DNA of 64,000 nucleotides from positions 93,560-157,559 of the forward strand of contig NZ_VTTO01000013.1 in NCBI RefSeq assembly GCF_008364825.1. The letters are read 5' to 3'. A model generated the notes under the pieces. That model saw only the letters and a list, made by a program, of their open reading frames with translations, had not been told where the DNA came from and did no database searches. This stretch comes from Azospirillum sp. B21 (GTDB lineage Bacteria > Pseudomonadota > Alphaproteobacteria > Azospirillales > Azospirillaceae). Shown one piece after another: positions 7,349 to 16,833 of this stretch (the stretch's first letter is position 1; each line of letters starts with the position of its first letter). The translations under genes were made by a program, and so were the position numbers.

Positions 7349-8335
7349 TCAACCCTTGCGGAAGACGGACGGGGTCATGCCGCGGCGCTCCTTGAAGGCG
7401 CGGACGAAGTGCGAGGAATCGCAGAAGCCGACGGCGGCGGCGATCTCCGTCACCGACTGTTCGGTGTTGCGCAGCAGGAATTCGGCATGCTCCAGCCGCA
7501 TGATCCGGTAGGCCTCGGTCGGCGTCATGCCCAGCGCGCTTTGGAAATGCCGCTCCATCCGGCGCCGGGCGGTCCCCAGCCGGCGCGCCATCTCCGCCAC
7601 CGACAAGGGCACGTCGATGGTCTGCTGCATCAGCAGCAGCGCCTTCCGCACCACCTCGTCGTTGGCGGAGAAGTCGAGCGGGATGCCCGGCTGCGGCTTC
7701 TCCCCGCGTAGCGCATCGTCGATGATCATGATGTGCAGGCTTTTGCGCGCCTGGGCGCGGCCGACATGCTTTTCCACGAGATAGGCCGCGAGATGGGCCG
7801 AGCTGGTCCCGCCCGAGCAGGTCAGCCGGTCGCGGTCGACGATGAAGAGCTGGTCGGACACCGGCATGATGCCGTCGAACTGCTCCAGGAAATCGGCATG
7901 GTGGAACCAGCTGATGCAGCAGCGGTATCCGTCCATCAGCCCGGCCCGTTGCAGGATGAAGGCGCCGGTACAGACGCCGACCAGCGGGATCTTCGATGCC
8001 GCCGCCTGCCGCAGGTAGCGGATGTAGTCGGGGCTGAGGTTGGAGATTTCGTCGATCAGCCCGCCGACCACCACGATGTAGTCGAACTTGGCCGGGTCGC
8101 CCAGCCGCTCGGTCGGCTGGACCAGCATGCCGCAGCTGGACGCCACCGGCCCCATCCGGTCCGACAGCACCGCCCAGTCGCACAGGATCGGCCGGCTGCG
8201 GTCGCCCTCGTCGGCGGCGAGCCGCAGCACGTCGACGAAGTTGGCGAAGGCGCACAGCGTGAAGCGATGGGCGAGGATGAAGCCGACGGACAGGCGCGGT
8301 GCCACGGGGCGGCCGGCCCTGATGCTGTTCGTCAT
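7349..8335 (-). CDS. GlxA-family AraC-type regulator of the sox operon
   Basis: This is 328 aa. Residues 12-190 form a DJ-1/PfpI-like domain with the nucleophile-elbow motif VGVCTGAFILQ (Cys122). Residues 220-325 are an AraC double HTH (LSVAEMARRLGTARRRMERHFQ and VTEIAAAVGFCDSSHFVRAF). GGAGGA precedes the ATG. This is the GbdR/CdhR/SouR subfamily, which in Pseudomonas controls glycine betaine, carnitine and sarcosine catabolism. It is divergent from soxB by 114 bp, so it is the probable activator of soxBDAG, with sarcosine or a related methylamine as likely ligand (inference). Confidence 0.88.
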   Translation of the reverse strand: MTNSIRAGRPVAPRLSVGFILAHRFTLCAFANFVDVLRLAADEGDRSRPILCDWAVLSDRMGPVASSCGMLVQPTERLGDPAKFDYIVVVGGLIDEISNLSPDYIRYLRQAAASKIPLVGVCTGAFILQRAGLMDGYRCCISWFHHADFLEQFDGIMPVSDQLFIVDRDRLTCSGGTSSAHLAAYLVEKHVGRAQARKSLHIMIIDDALRGEKPQPGIPLDFSANDEVVRKALLLMQQTIDVPLSVAEMARRLGTARRRMERHFQSALGMTPTEAYRIMRLEHAEFLLRNTEQSVTEIAAAVGFCDSSHFVRAFKERRGMTPSVFRKG

Positions 8336-8449
8336 GTGTCCTCCGGCGGTCGCACCGTCGCACTGGTGACATTAAACTGACGTATCCATTCTGTCCAACA
8401 AAGGGGCGCGTCCCGATACTGTCAGCACATTGAACTTCGCGGTGCTGCC
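8336..8449. promoter_or_regulatory. Divergent control region of GlxA regulator and sox operon
   Basis: This 114-bp gap must hold both promoters and the activator site. Two CTGTC motifs (8393-8397 and 8420-8424) with similar flanks might be half-sites, but this is weak. Confidence 0.4.
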
Positions 8450-9703
8450 ATGACCCGCTTCTCATTTTTCTCGCTGCTGACCAACGCGCTGACCGGCAAC
8501 AGGAACTGGCAGCCTCAATGGCCCGATGCGGAACCGAAATCCGAATATGACGTCGTGATCGTCGGCGCGGGCGGGCATGGCCTGGGGGCGGCCTATTATC
8601 TTGCCAAGGAACACGGCATCACCAACGTCGCGGTGGTGGAGAAGGGATGGCTCGGCGGCGGAAACACCGGCCGCAACACCACCATCATCCGCTCCAACTA
8701 CCTCTATGACGAAAGTGCCCGTCTGTACGAGCATGCGGTGAAGCTGTGGGAAGGGCTGAGCCGGGAGTTGAACTACAACGTCATGTTCTCGCAGCGCGGC
8801 GTGATGATGCTGGCCCACACGGTCCATGACGTCCAGAGCTTCAAGCGCCACATCCATTCCAACCGCCTGAACGGCATCGACAACGAGTGGTTGACGCCGG
8901 AGCAGGCTAAGGACTACTGCCCGCCGCTGAACATCGCCGCCAATGCTCGCTATCCGGTGATGGGCGCCGCGTTGCAGAGGCGCGGCGGCACCGCCCGCCA
9001 CGATGCGGTGGCCTGGGGCTATGCGCGGGCCGCCTCGGCGCGCGGGGTCGACATCATCCAGAACTGCCCGGTGACCGCGATCCGCCGCGACGCCTCCGGC
9101 CGCGTCACCGGCGTGGAGACGGCGCGCGGCTTCATCAAGGCCAAGAAGGTCGCGGTGTCGGCCGCCGGCAGCACCTCGGTGGTGATGGACACCGCCGGCG
9201 TCCGGCTGCCGCTGGAAAGCTATCCGTTGCAGGCGCTGGTGTCGGAGCCGGTGAAGCCGGCCATCCCCTGCGTGGTGATGTCCAACACGGTGCATGCCTA
9301 TATCAGCCAGTCTGACAAGGGTGAACTGGTCATCGGGTCGGGCACCGACCAGTACACCTCCTACAGCCAGCGCGGCGGGCTGCTGCTGATCGAGCACACC
9401 GTCGCCGCCATCTGCGAGGTCTTCCCGATCTTCAACCGCATGCGCATGCTGCGCAAATGGGGCGGCATCGTCGACGTCACGCCCGACCGCTCGCCGATCA
9501 TCGGCAAGACGCCGGTGCCGGGTCTGTACGTCAATTGCGGCTGGGGCACCGGCGGTTTCAAGGCGACGCCGGGGTCGGCCAACGTCTTCGCCCACACCAT
9601 CGCCCGCGACGAGCCGCACCCGATCAACGCGCCCTTCACGCTGGAACGCTTCAAGACCGGCCGGCTGATCGACGAGGCCGCCGCCGCCGCCGTCGCGCAT
9701 TGA
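8450..9703 (+). CDS. soxB: Sarcosine oxidase subunit beta
   Basis: This is 417 aa. It is the FAD/FMN-binding D-amino-acid-oxidase-fold subunit of heterotetrameric sarcosine oxidase, which demethylates sarcosine to glycine with transfer to tetrahydrofolate. It shows the FAD Rossmann motif VIVGAGGHGLGAAYY (about residues 30-45), an NTGRNTTIIRSNY segment, His184 in TARHDAV at the covalent-FMN position, and CGWGTGGFKATPGS at the C-terminus. It is first in soxBDAG; soxD follows after 10 bp. No strong ribosome site is visible before its ATG. Confidence 0.96.
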   Translation: MTRFSFFSLLTNALTGNRNWQPQWPDAEPKSEYDVVIVGAGGHGLGAAYYLAKEHGITNVAVVEKGWLGGGNTGRNTTIIRSNYLYDESARLYEHAVKLWEGLSRELNYNVMFSQRGVMMLAHTVHDVQSFKRHIHSNRLNGIDNEWLTPEQAKDYCPPLNIAANARYPVMGAALQRRGGTARHDAVAWGYARAASARGVDIIQNCPVTAIRRDASGRVTGVETARGFIKAKKVAVSAAGSTSVVMDTAGVRLPLESYPLQALVSEPVKPAIPCVVMSNTVHAYISQSDKGELVIGSGTDQYTSYSQRGGLLLIEHTVAAICEVFPIFNRMRMLRKWGGIVDVTPDRSPIIGKTPVPGLYVNCGWGTGGFKATPGSANVFAHTIARDEPHPINAPFTLERFKTGRLIDEAAAAAVAH

Positions 9704-9713
9704 GGAGACGACC

Positions 9714-10043
9714 ATGCTGCTCATCCGCTGCCCCTACTGCGAAGCCGAGCGCCCGGAGGTGGAGTTCACCTATGCCGGCGAGGCGCACATCGCGCGACCG
9801 GCCGACCCCTCCGCCCTGTCCGACGACGAATGGCGCGACTTCCTGTTCATCCGCACCAACCCGCGCGGCCGGCATTTCGAACGCTGGCGCCACATGCATG
9901 GCTGCGGCCGCTTCTTCAACGCGGTGCGCGACACCGTGACCGACAAATTCGCCATGACCTACAAGGCGGGGGAGCCGCGTCCGAGCGACGAGGAGATCGC
10001 GCTCGCGGGCAGCGCCACCAGCGTCGGGGAAGCACGTCCATGA
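9714..10043 (+). CDS. soxD: Sarcosine oxidase subunit delta
   Basis: This is 109 aa, the typical length. It shows the zinc site CPYC near the N-terminus and HMHGC further on, which are the Cys3His ligands of the delta subunit. GGAGACGACC precedes ATG 9714. The stop overlaps the start of soxA by ATGA. It has a structural role in the alpha-beta-gamma-delta complex. Confidence 0.95.
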   Translation: MLLIRCPYCEAERPEVEFTYAGEAHIARPADPSALSDDEWRDFLFIRTNPRGRHFERWRHMHGCGRFFNAVRDTVTDKFAMTYKAGEPRPSDEEIALAGSATSVGEARP

Positions 10044-13039
10044 GCAATTTCCGCATTGCCGGCAAGGGCAGGGTCAACCGCAGCCGTCAGGTCCGCTTCA
10101 CCTTCGACGGCGTGGATTATACCGGTTACGAGGGCGACACGCTGGCGTCGGCGCTCCTGGCGAACGGCGTCCATCTCGTCGGGCGGTCCTTCAAGTACCA
10201 TCGGCCGCGCGGCATCCTGTCCGCCGGGTCGGAGGAGCCGAACGCGCTGGTCGGGACCGACCGCGGCAACGGACGGTTCGAGCCGAACACCCGGGCGACG
10301 GTGCTGGAGGTCTTCGAAGGGCTGAAGACCGAGAGCCAGAACCGTTGGCCGTCGCTGACCCGCGACATCGGCGCGGTCAACGACGCGCTGTACATGCTGT
10401 TCTCGGCCGGCTTCTACTACAAGACCTTCATGTGGCCGAAGAGCTTCTGGGACAAGGTCTACGAGCCGGTCATCCGCAACGCCGCCGGCCTGGGCAAGGC
10501 GCCGACCGCCCCCGATCCCGACGTCTATGCCAGCCGCTTCGCCCATTGCGACGTGCTGGTCGTCGGCGGCGGCGCCGCCGGCCTCGCTGCGGCGCTGGAA
10601 GCCGGCCGCAGCGGTGCCTCCGTCATCCTGTGCGACGAGCAGTCGGAAATCGGCGGCTCGCTGCTGTCTGAACCGGCGGCCGAGATCAACGGGCAGCTGG
10701 CCTGGGACTGGCTGGAGGATGCCAACGCCGCGCTGGCGGGAATGCCGAACGTCACGGTGCTGCCGCGCACGACGGCCATCGGCTATTACCACCAGAATTT
10801 CATCGGCCTGTGCCAACGGCTGACCGACCATCTGCGCATCGTGCCGGAAGGCGCCCCGCGTGAGCGGATGTGGAAGGTGCGGGCGAAGCAGGTGGTTCTG
10901 GCACAGGGCGCCATCGAGAAGCCCCTGGTGTTCGCCGGCAACGACCGGCCGGGCGTGATGCTGGCCGGCGCCGCGCGCACCTATCTGAACCGCTATGGCG
11001 TCAAGGTCGGCAACCGGGTGGTGGTCGTCACCAGCCATGACAGCGCCTGGCATGCCGCCTTCGATCTGGCCAAGGCGGGCGTGGAGGTCGCGGCCATCGT
11101 CGATGTCCGCGGCACCGTGCCGACCCAGCTGGCCGCCGCCGCCGATGCGCTCCGCATCCGGACGCTGATAGGTTGGACCGTCACCGGGACCAGGGGCCGG
11201 CTGCGCGTCTCCTCGGTTCGCGTCAATCCTGTCGGCGCGGGCGGCAAGGTCGGTAGCGCCGAGACCATCGCCTGCGACGCCTTGCTGATGTCGGGCGGCT
11301 GGACCCCCAGCATCCATCTGTTCTCGCACACCCAGGGGTCGCTGACCTGGAACGAGGACGGCCAGATGTTCCTGCCCGGCCGTGGCAAGGAGGACTGCTG
11401 TCTGGCCGGCGCTGGCAAGGGCCGCTTCGGGCTGAAGGCCGCCTTCGAGGACGGTGCCGCCGCCGGTGCCGCCGCTGCGGCGGATGCCGGGTTCGGCGTC
11501 GAGCCGCCCGCCTACCATGTGGAGGGCGAGCTTTCCTTCACCGGGGTGACCGGCCGCGAGCTGCCGACCGACCGCGACCTGGGCCATGCCAAGGCCTTCG
11601 TCGATTTCCAGAACGACGTGATGGCCAAGGACATCCGGCTGGCGGTGCGCGAAGGCTTCAAGTCGATCGAGCACATCAAGCGCTACACCACCACCGGCAT
11701 GGCGACGGACCAGGGCAAGACGTCCAACATCAATGGCTTGGCCGTTGCGTCCGATGCCCTGAAGCGGCCGATCCCCGCCGTGGGCCTCACCACCTTCCGT
11801 CCGCCCTACACGCCGACCAGCTTCGGCACCTTCGCCGGCTACAACAAGGGCGCACTGTTCGAGGTGACGCGCAAGACGCCGATCGACGGCTGGGCCGAGG
11901 AGAACGGCGCGGTATTCGAGCCGGTGTCGCTGTGGCGCCGCGCCCGGTACTTCCCGCAGGGCGGCGAGGACATGCATGCCGCGGTGGCGCGCGAATGCAA
12001 GGCGGTGCGCTCGTCGCTCGGCATCTTCGACGCCTCCACCCTCGGCAAGATCGAGATCGTCGGTCCCGACGCCGCCGAGTTCATGAACCGGATGTACACC
12101 AACGCCTGGACCAAGCTGGCCCCCGGCCGCTGCCGCTACGGCCTGCTGCTGGGCGAGGACGGCTTCATCCGCGACGACGGCGTGATCGGGCGTCTGGCCC
12201 ATGACCGCTTCCACGTCACCACCACCACCGGCGGCGCGGCGCGCGTGCTGAACATGATGGAGGATTACCTCCAGACCGAATGGCCGGACCTGAAGGTCTG
12301 GCTGACCTCGACCACCGAACAATGGTCGGTGATCGCGCTGAACGGCCCGAACGCCCGCAAGCTGATCGAACCCTTCGTCGAGGGCATCGACCTGTCGGAC
12401 GGCGCCTTCCCGCACATGGCGATGGCGACCGGCAAGATCTGCGGGGTGCCGACCCGGCTGTTCCGCGTCTCCTTCACCGGCGAACTCGGTTTCGAGATCA
12501 ACGTGCCGGCCCGTTACGGCCGCGCCGTGTGGGAAAAGCTGTTCGAGGCCGGGCAGCGCTTCGGCATCACCCCCTACGGCACCGAGACCATGCACGTCCT
12601 GCGCGCCGAGAAGGGCTACATCATCGTCGGCCAGGACACGGACGGCACGCTGACGCCGGACGACGCCGGCCTGTCCTGGGCCATCGGCAAGACCAAGCCG
12701 GACTTCGTCGGCAAGCGGTCGCTGTCCCGCCCGGACATGCTGGCGGCGGACCGCAAGCAGCTGGTCGGCCTGCTGACCGCCGATCCGAAGACGGTGCTGG
12801 AGGAGGGGGCGCAGATCGTCCTCGACCCGAACCAGCCGGTTCCGATGGAGATGGTCGGCCATGTGACCTCGTCCTACTGGAGCGCCGAGCTGGGGCGGTC
12901 CATCGCCCTGGCGGCGATCCAGGGCGGCCGGTCCCTGCAGGGCCGGACCGTGCATGTGCCGATGCCGGACAAGGTCCATTCCGCAACCATCACCGGCATG
13001 GTGTTCGTCGATCCCGAGAACACCCGTCTCAGCGCATAG
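10040..13039 (+). CDS. soxA: Sarcosine oxidase subunit alpha
   Basis: This is 999 aa, the family length. Domains in order are: an N-terminal 2Fe-2S-ferredoxin-like fold (YEGDTLASALLANGVHLVGR), an NAD-binding Rossmann region (VLVVGGGAAGLAAALEAG, about residue 170), a dehydrogenase middle, and a GcvT-like tetrahydrofolate domain from about residue 600 (ELGFEINVPARYGRAVWEKL). The true ATG is 10040, overlapping the soxD stop; a longer reading frame upstream lies within soxD in another frame and is not real. It oxidises sarcosine with subunit beta. Confidence 0.95.
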   Translation: MSNFRIAGKGRVNRSRQVRFTFDGVDYTGYEGDTLASALLANGVHLVGRSFKYHRPRGILSAGSEEPNALVGTDRGNGRFEPNTRATVLEVFEGLKTESQNRWPSLTRDIGAVNDALYMLFSAGFYYKTFMWPKSFWDKVYEPVIRNAAGLGKAPTAPDPDVYASRFAHCDVLVVGGGAAGLAAALEAGRSGASVILCDEQSEIGGSLLSEPAAEINGQLAWDWLEDANAALAGMPNVTVLPRTTAIGYYHQNFIGLCQRLTDHLRIVPEGAPRERMWKVRAKQVVLAQGAIEKPLVFAGNDRPGVMLAGAARTYLNRYGVKVGNRVVVVTSHDSAWHAAFDLAKAGVEVAAIVDVRGTVPTQLAAAADALRIRTLIGWTVTGTRGRLRVSSVRVNPVGAGGKVGSAETIACDALLMSGGWTPSIHLFSHTQGSLTWNEDGQMFLPGRGKEDCCLAGAGKGRFGLKAAFEDGAAAGAAAAADAGFGVEPPAYHVEGELSFTGVTGRELPTDRDLGHAKAFVDFQNDVMAKDIRLAVREGFKSIEHIKRYTTTGMATDQGKTSNINGLAVASDALKRPIPAVGLTTFRPPYTPTSFGTFAGYNKGALFEVTRKTPIDGWAEENGAVFEPVSLWRRARYFPQGGEDMHAAVARECKAVRSSLGIFDASTLGKIEIVGPDAAEFMNRMYTNAWTKLAPGRCRYGLLLGEDGFIRDDGVIGRLAHDRFHVTTTTGGAARVLNMMEDYLQTEWPDLKVWLTSTTEQWSVIALNGPNARKLIEPFVEGIDLSDGAFPHMAMATGKICGVPTRLFRVSFTGELGFEINVPARYGRAVWEKLFEAGQRFGITPYGTETMHVLRAEKGYIIVGQDTDGTLTPDDAGLSWAIGKTKPDFVGKRSLSRPDMLAADRKQLVGLLTADPKTVLEEGAQIVLDPNQPVPMEMVGHVTSSYWSAELGRSIALAAIQGGRSLQGRTVHVPMPDKVHSATITGMVFVDPENTRLSA

Positions 13040-13050
13040 GAGGCCCACCC

Positions 13051-13605
13051 ATGCTTCTGGCCAATCACCCGTTGCCGGGCAAGACCATCCCCGGCGACAC
13101 CGCAAGCCGGCTGAGCATCCGTGCCGCCGAGGACACCGCCCGCTTCAGCCTGCGGATCGACCCCGCCGCCGTCCAGGCCGCGGGGACCGCCTTCGGCACG
13201 CCGCTGCCCACCCGCATCGGCGGGATGACCGCGACCGGCGGCCGGTCGGCGCTCCAGCTCGGTCCCGACGAGTGGATGCTGACCGCGCCGGTCGCCGAAA
13301 GCGACGGCATCGCCGACGCCTTCGCCGCCCTTCAGGAGCCGCACAGCCTTGTCGATGTCGGGCATCGCGAGGTCGGCATCCTGGTGGAGGGGGAGGCCGC
13401 GGCGCTCGCCCTGCGCTCGGCCATCGCCTTCGACGTCGAGGCGATGGCGGTCGGCAGCGGCTGCCGCACCCTCTTCGACAAGGCGCAGATCGTCCTGGTC
13501 CGCGAGGACGAGAACCGCTTCCGCATCGTGGTCTGGCGCTCCTTCGCCGACCATGTCTGGGGCCTGCTGCAAGCCGTCAGCCGCGAAATCGCGCTCGGCA
13601 TCTGA
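13051..13605 (+). CDS. soxG: Sarcosine oxidase subunit gamma
   Basis: This is 184 aa, normal for the gamma subunit. ATG 13051 follows AGGAGG (13038-13043), and the gene ends the sox operon 11 bp after soxA. The pattern LQLGPDEWMLTAP, LVDVGHREVGILVEG and FRIVVWRSFADHVWGLL is characteristic of SoxG/GcvT-like folds that complete the heterotetramer. It faces mmsA tail-to-tail with about 87 bp between the stops. Confidence 0.92.
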   Translation: MLLANHPLPGKTIPGDTASRLSIRAAEDTARFSLRIDPAAVQAAGTAFGTPLPTRIGGMTATGGRSALQLGPDEWMLTAPVAESDGIADAFAALQEPHSLVDVGHREVGILVEGEAAALALRSAIAFDVEAMAVGSGCRTLFDKAQIVLVREDENRFRIVVWRSFADHVWGLLQAVSREIALGI

Positions 13606-13692
13606 TCGAGGACATGGCCCCTTGCGCCGGACTTTGGCCGCCGCGACGCCGGCGCCCCCACCGGCACCGGCATCGCGACAGCCAAAGCTGCT

Positions 13693-15192
13693 TCACTTCA
13701 TGGACGGGAAGGAGAACTGGGCGCCTTCGCGGACCCCGCCGGTCGGCCAGCGCTGGGTGATGGTCTTGCGGCGGGTGTAGAAGCGCACGCCGTCCGGGCC
13801 ATAGGCCGACAGATCGCCGAACAGCGACCGCTTCCAGCCGCCGAAGCTGTGGTAGGCGACCGGCACCGGCAGCGGCACGTTGATGCCGACCATGCCGACC
13901 TTGATCATGTCGCTGAAATAGCGGGCGGCCTCGCCGTCGCGGGTGAACAGGCAGGTGCCGTTGCCGTATTCGTGGGCGTCGATCAGGTCCATGCCCTCCT
14001 GCATCGACTTGACCCGGACGAGGCAGAGGACCGGGCCGAAGATCTCCTCGCGATAGATGGTCATGTCCGGGGTGACATGGTCGAACAGGCAGCCGCCCAG
14101 GAAGTTGCCGTTCTCATGCCCCGGCACCACCAGCCCGCGCCCGTCCACCACCAGCTCCGCCCCTTCGGCAACGCCCTGGTCGACATAGGCCCTCACCTTG
14201 TCATGATGGGCGCGGGTGACCAGCGGTCCCATCTCGCAGCCGGCCGAGGTGCCGGCGCCGACCTTCAGGTCGCGGAGCGCCACCGACAGCTTGTCCTTCA
14301 GCCGGTCGGCCACCTCGTCGCCCACCGCCACCACGACGGAGATCGCCATGCAGCGCTCGCCGCAGGAGCCGTAGGCCGCACCCATCAGCGCGCTGACCGC
14401 ATTGTCCAAATCGGCGTCGGGCATGACGATGGCGTGGTTCTTGGCCCCGCCCAGCGCCTGCACCCGCTTGCCCCGGGCGCTGGCGGTCGAATAGACGTAT
14501 TCGGCGATGGGGGTGGAACCCACGAAGCTGACGCCCTGCACCCGCGGATCGGTCAGCAGCGTGTCCACCGCCTCCTTGTCGCCGTTGACGACGTTCAGCA
14601 CGCCCGGCGGCAGACCGGCCTGCTCGGCCAGTTGGGCGATGAACAGCGCGGAGCTGGGGTCGCGCTCCGACGGCTTCAGGACGAAGGTGTTCCCGCAGGC
14701 GATGGCGATGGGATACATCCACAGCGGAACCATCGCCGGGAAATTGAACGGCGTGATGCCGGCGACGACGCCCAGCGGCTGGAACTCCGACCAGCTGTCG
14801 ATGGCCGGCCCGACATTCTTGGAGAACTCGCCCTTCAGCAACTCCGGCACGCCGCAGGCATATTCGACATTCTCGATGCCGCGGGTCAGTTCGCCGAAGG
14901 CATCGTCCAGGACCTTGCCGTGCTCCGCCGTGATCAGCGCGCAGATGCGGTCGGCATTCTCCTCCAGCAGTTGCTTGAAGCGGAACATGACGCGGGCGCG
15001 CTTGGCCGGCGGCGTGGCGCGCCAGGCCGGAAACGCGGCCTCGGCGGCGGCGATGGCCTCTTCCACCGTGGCGCGCGACGCCAGGGCGACCTGACCCGCC
15101 ACGTCGCCGGTGGCGGGATTGACGATGTCGGCGGTGCGGGTGCCGGCGGGCGCGTCAGTCTTGCCGCCGATCAGGTGGGCAACGATGGTCAT
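13693..15192 (-). CDS. mmsA: Methylmalonate-semialdehyde dehydrogenase (CoA-acylating)
   Basis: This is 499 aa. It converts methylmalonate or malonate semialdehyde plus CoA and NAD to propionyl- or acetyl-CoA and CO2 in valine, beta-alanine and myo-inositol breakdown. It shows the ALDH-fold motif GITPFNFPAMVPLWMYPIA, the cofactor stretch LKPSERDPSSAL, VGSTPIAEYVYS, and the catalytic Cys in GSCGERCMAIS. The aminotransferase gene lies upstream on the same strand, 127 bp away. Together they would handle beta-alanine: the aminotransferase makes malonate semialdehyde and this enzyme makes acetyl-CoA. Confidence 0.93.
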   Translation of the reverse strand: MTIVAHLIGGKTDAPAGTRTADIVNPATGDVAGQVALASRATVEEAIAAAEAAFPAWRATPPAKRARVMFRFKQLLEENADRICALITAEHGKVLDDAFGELTRGIENVEYACGVPELLKGEFSKNVGPAIDSWSEFQPLGVVAGITPFNFPAMVPLWMYPIAIACGNTFVLKPSERDPSSALFIAQLAEQAGLPPGVLNVVNGDKEAVDTLLTDPRVQGVSFVGSTPIAEYVYSTASARGKRVQALGGAKNHAIVMPDADLDNAVSALMGAAYGSCGERCMAISVVVAVGDEVADRLKDKLSVALRDLKVGAGTSAGCEMGPLVTRAHHDKVRAYVDQGVAEGAELVVDGRGLVVPGHENGNFLGGCLFDHVTPDMTIYREEIFGPVLCLVRVKSMQEGMDLIDAHEYGNGTCLFTRDGEAARYFSDMIKVGMVGINVPLPVPVAYHSFGGWKRSLFGDLSAYGPDGVRFYTRRKTITQRWPTGGVREGAQFSFPSMK

Positions 15193-15233
15193 GGTGGCTT
15201 TCCTGGGGGAGATTGTGGAGTGCGGAGTGCGAG

Positions 15234-15300
15234 TGCCCCCTCCCTAACCCTCCCCCACCTGCGGTGGGAGAGGGAACTCCGCCGCGGGAAGGGTGGGGGC
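15234..15300. repeat. GC-rich extragenic repeat, copy A
   Basis: This copy lies between the aminotransferase and mmsA. Its first 52 bp (15234-15285) match 26184-26235 with one mismatch. It contains an inverted pair CCCTCCC...GGGAGGG-like and ends in GGGTGGGGG. Related shuffled copies lie near 23.5 kb and 26.2 kb. Confidence 0.7.
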
Positions 15301-15319
15301 AATGCGCGGGCCGGCGCCC

Positions 15320-16681
15320 TTACGCGGTCGCCTGGATGGCGTCGGCGACCACGTTGAACAGCCGGTCGAGGTCGGCAGGCTCGCTGTGGAAATGCGGGCC
15401 GAACTGGAGCGTGTCGCCGCCGAAGCGCACGTAGTAACCGGCCTTCCAGCATTTCTCGCCGATCTCGTAGGGCCGGCGGGCCGGCTCGCCCGGAAGCGGC
15501 GCGATGGTGACGGCGCCCGTCAGGCCGTAGTTGCGGATGTCGGCGACGTTCTTAAGCCCCTTCAGCCCGTGGATGAGGTTTTCGAAATGCGGCGCCAACG
15601 CCGCGGCCTTTTCCCACAACTTCTCCCGCTCGAAGATGTCGAGCGCGGCCAGACCGGCGGCACAGGCGACCGGATGGGCGGAATAGGTGTAGCCGTGCGG
15701 GAACTCCACCATGTAGTCCGGCCCGCCATTGTCCATGAAGGCCTGGTAGATGTCGCGCTTGGCCACGACGGCACCCATCGGCACGGCGCCGTTGGTCAAG
15801 CCCTTGGCGACGTTCATGATGTCCGGCACCACTCCGAAGGCGTCGGCGCCGAAGGGGGCGCCCATGCGGCCGAAGCCGGTGATGACCTCGTCGAAGATCA
15901 GCAGGATGGAATGCTTGTCGCAGATCTCGCGCAGCCGCTGCAGATAGCCCTTCGGCGGCGGCAGCACGCCGGCCGAGCCGGCCAGCGGCTCGACGATCAC
16001 CGCGGCGATGTTGGAGGCGTCGTGCAGCGCCACCAGCTCCTCCAGCGCGTCGGCCAGGAAGGCGCCTTCCTCCGGCATGCCCTTCGCGAACAGGTTCTGC
16101 GGCAGCAGGGTGTGGGGCAGGTGGTCGGCATCGACGCCGGTGCCGAACAGCTTGCGGTTGCCGCCGATGCCGCCCAGGCTGGTGCCGCCGAAGTTGACGC
16201 CGTGATAGCCCTTGGACCGGCCGATCAGCTTGGTCTTGGCCGGCTGGCCCTTCATCCGCCAATAGGCCCGCGCCATCTTCAGCGAGGTGTCGGCGGCTTC
16301 CGAGCCCGAACCGACGAAGAAGACATGGTCGAGGCCGGCCGGGGTCATCGACGCCAGCTTGTGCGCCAGCTTGAAGGCGGCCGGGTGCCCGTGCTGGAAG
16401 GCCGGGCTGTAATCCAGCTCCGCGATCTGGCGGGCCACCGCCTCCGAAATCTCGCGGCGGCAATGGCCGGCGCCGCTGCACCACAGGCCGGACAGGCTGT
16501 CATAAATCTTGCGGCCTTCGGCATCCCAGTACCAGGTCCCCTCCGCCTTCACGATCATGCGCGGGTTGTTCTTGAACTGACGGTTGCCGCTGAACGGCAT
16601 CCAATAGGCGTCGAGTTCCTCGCGCGTCAGTCCGGCAGCCTTGCCGAGCGACTGGGAATGATCGTTGTCCAGGGGGGCCAT
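15320..16681 (-). CDS. Class III aminotransferase (beta-alanine/omega-amino acid:pyruvate)
   Basis: This is a 453-aa PLP-dependent transaminase. It shows LTREELDAYWMPFSGNRQFK at the start (typical of omega-amino-acid:pyruvate aminotransferases), FVGSGSEAADTSLKMAR (PLP phosphate site), YHGVNFGGTSLGG, IFDEVITGFGRMG and AKGLTNGAVPMGAV (PLP lysine). Given mmsA next door, beta-alanine or a related omega-amino acid is the likely donor. I chose ATG 16681 with GGGAGA 8 nt upstream rather than 16714, which has a weaker site. Confidence 0.9.
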   Translation of the reverse strand: MAPLDNDHSQSLGKAAGLTREELDAYWMPFSGNRQFKNNPRMIVKAEGTWYWDAEGRKIYDSLSGLWCSGAGHCRREISEAVARQIAELDYSPAFQHGHPAAFKLAHKLASMTPAGLDHVFFVGSGSEAADTSLKMARAYWRMKGQPAKTKLIGRSKGYHGVNFGGTSLGGIGGNRKLFGTGVDADHLPHTLLPQNLFAKGMPEEGAFLADALEELVALHDASNIAAVIVEPLAGSAGVLPPPKGYLQRLREICDKHSILLIFDEVITGFGRMGAPFGADAFGVVPDIMNVAKGLTNGAVPMGAVVAKRDIYQAFMDNGGPDYMVEFPHGYTYSAHPVACAAGLAALDIFEREKLWEKAAALAPHFENLIHGLKGLKNVADIRNYGLTGAVTIAPLPGEPARRPYEIGEKCWKAGYYVRFGGDTLQFGPHFHSEPADLDRLFNVVADAIQATA

Positions 16682-16833
16682 CCGCTGTTCTCCCGCTTCT
16701 GTTAGGGGCCGCATCTGTCAGGGGCGCTGTCAGCGACGAGTGTGCGCGCTTCCCGATTGCGATTAAATCCAAACTATAAGAACTTCACATAACCCAGCGC
16801 TTAACTATCTTGCCCCGACACCATGGTCCCAGC
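16682..16833. promoter_or_regulatory. Divergent control region, aminotransferase and LysR regulator
   Basis: This 152-bp spacer has an AT-rich centre (about 16760-16805) with CTATAAG and GATTAAAT elements suited to a divergent promoter pair. LysR sites are expected here, but none is defined. Confidence 0.4.

Noticed and set aside
9830..10039. 70-residue N-terminal extension of soxA
   Set aside because: It runs through soxD in another frame; ATGA at 10040 and homologue length support the shorter start.
9959..13105. 1048-aa antisense open frame opposite soxA
   Set aside because: It is a GC-rich shadow of soxA; composition and residues are non-protein-like and the sense gene has clear domains.
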